Positions 7,543-10,174 of a DNA stretch of 10,174 nucleotides are shown here, in pieces. The stretch covers positions 1-10,174 of the forward strand of contig JAQNCU010000081.1 in the NCBI GenBank assembly GCA_029077775.1, written 5' to 3'. The DNA comes from Acidocella sp. GTDB taxonomy: Bacteria > Pseudomonadota > Alphaproteobacteria > Acetobacterales > Acetobacteraceae. The notes under the pieces were generated by a model. It searched no databases. It had not been told where the DNA came from and saw nothing but the letters and a program-made list of their open reading frames with translations. The stretch's first letter is position 1. Each line of letters opens with the position of its first letter. Made by a program: the position numbers and the translations under genes.

Positions 7543-7546
7543 CTCC
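7543..7546 (-). promoter_or_regulatory. Shine-Dalgarno GGAG in the operon leader
   Basis: GGAG on the minus strand is the only purine-rich ribosome-binding candidate between the predicted transcription start (about 7560) and the first gene. Its distance fits the ATG at 7534 (8 bases) much better than the annotated ATG at 7521 (21 bases). Confidence 0.4.
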
Positions 7547-7570
7547 GAGAATTGTTATTAATGAATATGA

Positions 7571-7586
7571 AGCAAACCCCGTGCCA
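7571..7586 (-). promoter_or_regulatory. Sigma-54 (RpoN) promoter of the guanidine/urea operon
   Basis: On the minus strand the sequence TGGCACGGGGTTTGCT matches the sigma-54 consensus TGGCACG-N4-TTGCW at every fixed base, with the GG (-24) and GC (-12) ten bases apart. Transcription should start near 7560, giving a leader of about 39 bases before the ATG at 7521. Sigma-54 promoters need an activator such as NtrC and are typical of nitrogen-assimilation genes, which fits an operon that frees ammonia from guanidine or urea. No clear NtrC site was found upstream. Position, orientation and match all support the call. Confidence 0.85.
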
Positions 7587-7598
7587 GTATAGCTGGCA
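7582..7598. promoter_or_regulatory. 17-bp palindrome overlapping the -24 element
   Basis: TGCCAG (7582-7587) and CTGGCA (7593-7598) are perfect inverted repeats separated by TATAG. On the operon strand the -24 TGGCA lies entirely inside one arm. A dimeric repressor bound here would block sigma-54 polymerase, and the site lies in the control region shared with the divergent DUF2142 gene. An alternative is that the -24 box sits next to a chance complement. The minus strand also reads TATACT (7591-7586), a -10-like hexamer, but no good -35 accompanies it. Confidence 0.4.
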
Positions 7599-7699
7599 TG
7601 GTGGTCACGCAATGACGGGTGTTAGCCGGACCCGCCCCGTTGCGTTTACCGGCGACATCTTTAGAACGAATCTGGAATGATTTTTGGTGGGGTCGGTTG

Positions 7700-9148
7700 A
7701 TGGGGTCGGGCAGGGCGGAGGTTGGGCCGCCGCGTTTCCGCCGCGCCGCGCCGGATCTTGCGCGGCGTATCATGATGATGATGTTCGTGCTGTGCGCGCT
7801 GCCTGTGGGGTTGCTGACGGCTTTGGTAACGCCAGCCGGACAATCCCCCGACGAGCCGAACCATCTGGCGCGCGCGGCCGGGCTGTTGCATGGCGCGGTT
7901 CTGGCGGTGCGCAGGCCGGGTGGGCAGACCGGGGTGATGGTCGATACCGGGTTATATGTGGCATCGTTCGCGCCGGTTACGATGATCGGCGTACATCATG
8001 TGGTGACGGCATCGGGGTTTCTGGAGGACCGGGCACAATTGCCCGACCACAAGCTGATATTTGTTGATCTGCCGAATACGGCGGCGTATTTTCCCGCGCC
8101 CTATCTTCCCGCCACGCTCGGGCTGGCCCTGGGGCTGTTGGTGAAGGCGCCGCCCTTTGCGTGTTTTTTACTCGCAAGGCTGGGAATGTTGGCGGCGTTT
8201 CTGGCGTTGGGCGTGGCGGCCCTGTGGGTGGCGGCCTATGGCGAGGCGCTGTTGCTGACGGTTTTGCTGATGCCGATGACATTGTTCCTGGCCGGAACGG
8301 TGAATGAGGATGGTGTGTTGATCGGCATGGTGTGCCTGGCCTGTGCGGCGCTGACCCGGGGGGCGCAAGGGTGGCGGGTGCTGGCGCTGGTGTTGTTCGG
8401 GCTGTTTCTAGGCTCCAAGGCGCCTTATATCCCGCTGCTGGCCGTGTTTTTGTTGCCGCTCGCCGGGGGGCGTTTCCGGGCGCGGTTGCGCGATGTGCTG
8501 GTGACCGGCACAGCGGTGACATTATGGGTGGCGCTGATTACGGTGTTCGTGATTGTGCCGTTCGGGCAGCCTTTGCACCACCCGGGGCCGCTTTATACCG
8601 GTGACCCGTGGATCTGGCTGCACCAGACCGATGCAGCGGCGAATTTGCACATATTACTGGCCCGGCCGATCCGGTTTTTGGCGTTGCCGGTTTTTACCGA
8701 GGCGATATGGGGCGTGCAGATTCTGCGCGAGGCGGTGGGGGTGCTGGGCGCGTTGGAGATCCAGCTGCCGAACGGTTATTACGCCGCCTGGGCGGTGTGT
8801 GGCGGGGCGGCGCTGGTGGGGCTGGTGTTTGTGCGGCGGCCCGTGGCGGCGCGCCCAAGGGTGGCGGCGGGCAGCGCGTTGGTGGTCGGGTTTTTGCTGC
8901 TATTCACCTATTGGCTGTTGTTCATCGTGTTTTATCTGGACTGGACCGAGGTTGGGAACCTGGTCATAGATGGGGTGCAGGGGCGGTATATTTTGCCGAT
9001 GCTGCCATTTTTGTTGTTCGCCGTGCCGGGCTGGCAGGGGCGCCTCGCGCTGCCGAAATTATGGCCTGCGCTGCCGACCCTGATGATGGGGTTGTTCGAT
9101 ATCGGGTATGTGCCGGTGAAGCTGGTCTGGACGTTTTATCTGCATTGA
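7700..9148 (+). CDS. DUF2142 family polytopic membrane protein
   Basis: This is an inner-membrane protein of the DUF2142 family, which resembles GT-C-type glycosyltransferases and is often found near polysaccharide genes; no reaction is established for it. Family hallmarks (numbered from the ATG at 7700) are SPDEPNH (49-55) in the first periplasmic loop after helix one (about 25-44), a helix ending GTVNEDG (199-205), SKAPYIPLL (239-247) and GVQGRYILPMLPFLL (425-439). About eleven hydrophobic helices span the chain. The acidic PDEP motif resembles the catalytic-loop acids of GT-C enzymes, which is only an analogy. The open frame extends up to a GTG at 7619, but I prefer the ATG at 7700, which has a G-rich stretch (GGTGGGG) just upstream and keeps the operon control region clear. 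The gene is divergent from the guanidine/urea operon and convergent with alaS, 9 bases apart. No partner gene in the window suggests its substrate. Confidence 0.8.
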   Translation: MGSGRAEVGPPRFRRAAPDLARRIMMMMFVLCALPVGLLTALVTPAGQSPDEPNHLARAAGLLHGAVLAVRRPGGQTGVMVDTGLYVASFAPVTMIGVHHVVTASGFLEDRAQLPDHKLIFVDLPNTAAYFPAPYLPATLGLALGLLVKAPPFACFLLARLGMLAAFLALGVAALWVAAYGEALLLTVLLMPMTLFLAGTVNEDGVLIGMVCLACAALTRGAQGWRVLALVLFGLFLGSKAPYIPLLAVFLLPLAGGRFRARLRDVLVTGTAVTLWVALITVFVIVPFGQPLHHPGPLYTGDPWIWLHQTDAAANLHILLARPIRFLALPVFTEAIWGVQILREAVGVLGALEIQLPNGYYAAWAVCGGAALVGLVFVRRPVAARPRVAAGSALVVGFLLLFTYWLLFIVFYLDWTEVGNLVIDGVQGRYILPMLPFLLFAVPGWQGRLALPKLWPALPTLMMGLFDIGYVPVKLVWTFYLH

Positions 9149-9157
9149 TGGCGCGAT

Positions 9158-10174
9158 TTATAGCGCCGACCTGACGGCATCCAATGCTGCCTGCCATGCC
9201 GCGCCGTTCGGCCCGCCCGCCTGGGCCATGGTTTTGTTGCCGCCGCCGCCCGTGCCGCCGACCGCGATGGCGGCGCGGCGGACCAGATCTACCGCGCCGT
9301 GACGGGCGGTGAGGTCATCGGAGACGGCGATGATGATGGCGGCTTTACCGCCCTCGGTGGCGATGAGGGCGATGACGCCTGAACCCTGCTCTTGCATAAG
9401 CTCGGTGGCGATGGGTTTAAGCTCGCGCGCCGCGATGTCTCCGACATGGCGGCCTGTGAAGCGGATGCCGTTGATCTCCTCGGCGGTGCCTGTGGCGGCG
9501 CCGAGGGCGAGTTTTTTTTGTAAATCCGAGACCTGGCGTTCCAGGCGTTTTTTGTCGTCAGACAGAGCGAGAATACGGGCGGGAAGCTCAGATGGTTGTA
9601 CGCGCAGGGCGGCGGCGGCTTCGGCCAAAATGCGCGTCGTCGCCTCGATCTCGGCGATGGCGGCGGGACCGGCCACGGCCTCGATACGGCGGACGCCAGA
9701 GGAGACAGCACTTTCAGAGACGATGCGGAACAGGCCGATATCGCCGGTGCGGGTGACATGGGTGCCGCCGCAAAGCTCGATGGAATAGGCGGATTTGTCG
9801 TCATCCGGCGCGCCCATGGAAACGACACGGACTTCGTCGCCGTATTTTTCGCCGAACAGGGCCATGGCGCCGAGTTTGACGGCTTCATCGGGGGTCATGA
9901 GCCGGGTGGAGACCTCGGCGTTTTCGCGGATGCGGGCATTGACCTCGCGTTCCACGCCGGCGCGTTCGGCTTCGGTGATGGGGCGGGGCTGCGAGATGTC
10001 GAAGCGCAGCCGGTCTGGTGCGTTCAGCGAGCCTTTTTGCATGACATGCGGCCCAAGCGCGCGGCGGAGGGCCTCGTGCAGCAGATGCGTGGCGGAATGA
10101 TGGGCGCGGATATTGGCGCGACGTTCATGATCAACCGTGAGCACCACGGCATCGCCCACGCGCACCGTGCCAGT
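9158..10174 (-). CDS. alaS: Alanyl-tRNA synthetase, C-terminal part (continues beyond right edge)
   Basis: This is the carboxy-terminal third of AlaRS (EC 6.1.1.7), which charges tRNA-Ala and hydrolyses mischarged Ser/Gly-tRNA-Ala. The frame stays open through 10174 with no stop, so the start and the catalytic domain lie outside. Visible parts (numbered from the GTG at 10165) are the end of the preceding beta-barrel (VGDAVVLTVD), the editing domain with zinc ligands HSATH (His23, His27) and CGGTH (Cys132, His136), a charged helical coiled-coil (about 170-222) and the C-Ala domain ending in GGGGNKTMAQAGGPNGAAWQ (302-321). All four editing-site metal ligands are present, so editing should be intact. 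The GTG at 10165 is an internal codon, not the true start. The TAA at 9160-9158 is 9 bases from the end of the convergent DUF2142 gene, and no hairpin terminator lies between them. This is a housekeeping gene, useful for placing the organism. Confidence 0.96.
   Translation of the reverse strand, partial: TGTVRVGDAVVLTVDHERRANIRAHHSATHLLHEALRRALGPHVMQKGSLNAPDRLRFDISQPRPITEAERAGVEREVNARIRENAEVSTRLMTPDEAVKLGAMALFGEKYGDEVRVVSMGAPDDDKSAYSIELCGGTHVTRTGDIGLFRIVSESAVSSGVRRIEAVAGPAAIAEIEATTRILAEAAAALRVQPSELPARILALSDDKKRLERQVSDLQKKLALGAATGTAEEINGIRFTGRHVGDIAARELKPIATELMQEQGSGVIALIATEGGKAAIIIAVSDDLTARHGAVDLVRRAAIAVGGTGGGGNKTMAQAGGPNGAAWQAALDAVRSAL

Larger units (their letters stand above)
7522..7699. 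other. Divergent intergenic control region
   Basis: This stretch separates the minus-strand operon from the plus-strand DUF2142 gene. It contains the sigma-54 promoter, the 17-bp palindrome and the short leader described separately. I looked for the conserved cores of guanidine riboswitch classes I, II and III on the operon strand and did not recognise any. No promoter for DUF2142 is evident. If DUF2142 instead starts at the GTG at 7619, the shared region shrinks to about 97 bases. Confidence 0.55.

Noticed and set aside
7586..7591. TATACT as a sigma-70 -10 box for the operon
   Set aside because: No acceptable -35 hexamer sits 16-18 bases upstream; the best candidate, TTGCGT, has a 15-base spacer and matches poorly. 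The sigma-54 element explains the site better.
7596..7610. NtrC-like GC-N11-GC site upstream of the sigma-54 promoter
   Set aside because: Only the four outer bases fit the NtrC consensus, and it is too close to the -24 element for a typical enhancer.
7522..7699. Guanidine riboswitch (class I, II or III) upstream of the operon
   Set aside because: A GGTCCGG string on the operon strand recalls part of the class I core, but the other conserved segments and the paired ACGR loops of class II are absent. It also lies upstream of the predicted transcription start.
7558..7773. 71-codon open frame on the minus strand in the control region
   Set aside because: It overlaps the sigma-54 promoter and the DUF2142 start, is Arg/Pro-rich, and has no family resemblance.
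1..10174. CRISPR array, tRNA or rRNA genes, complete insertion sequence
   Set aside because: No regularly spaced direct repeats, cloverleaf-like sequences, rRNA segments or transposase frames were seen on either strand.

Overview
The window comes from a GC-rich bacterium, most likely an alphaproteobacterium. The AlaS fragment and the carboxylase/allophanate hydrolase proteins look alphaproteobacterial, and the AT-rich hairpin after atzF resembles hairpins I associate with Acetobacteraceae. The family placement is tentative. The first ~600 bases are visibly more A/T-rich than the rest.

Layout. (1) Positions 1-601 (+): a PAP2/AUR1-type phosphatase-like membrane protein that looks 5'-truncated or frameshifted, since an in-frame stop lies at 5-7. 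(2) Positions 602-832: a non-coding gap with three inverted repeats; the last abuts the end of the next operon. (3) Positions 833-7521 (-): a tight four-gene operon. In transcription order it is a large DUF1989 protein, a small DUF1989 protein, a biotin-dependent urea/guanidine carboxylase and allophanate hydrolase (atzF). Two of its three junctions are 4-base ATGA overlaps; the third is a 40-base gap. (4) Positions 7522-7699: a divergent control region holding a textbook sigma-54 (RpoN) promoter for the operon, a 17-bp palindrome overlapping its -24 element, and a possible six-codon leader ORF. (5) Positions 7700-9148 (+): a DUF2142 polytopic membrane protein. (6) Positions 9158-10174 (-): the C-terminal part of alanyl-tRNA synthetase, convergent with DUF2142 and running off the right edge.

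How the genes work together. The operon was long annotated as urea carboxylase, allophanate hydrolase and two 'urea carboxylase-associated proteins'. Published work has since shown that the two DUF1989 proteins form carboxyguanidine deiminase (CgdAB), and that the carboxylase found with them prefers guanidine. The expected route is guanidine + bicarbonate + ATP to carboxyguanidine, then allophanate + NH3, then CO2 + NH3. The sigma-54 promoter fits control by nitrogen limitation. I see no guanidine riboswitch, transporter gene or dedicated regulator in the window. The PAP2 fragment, the DUF2142 gene and alaS have no evident link to this pathway.
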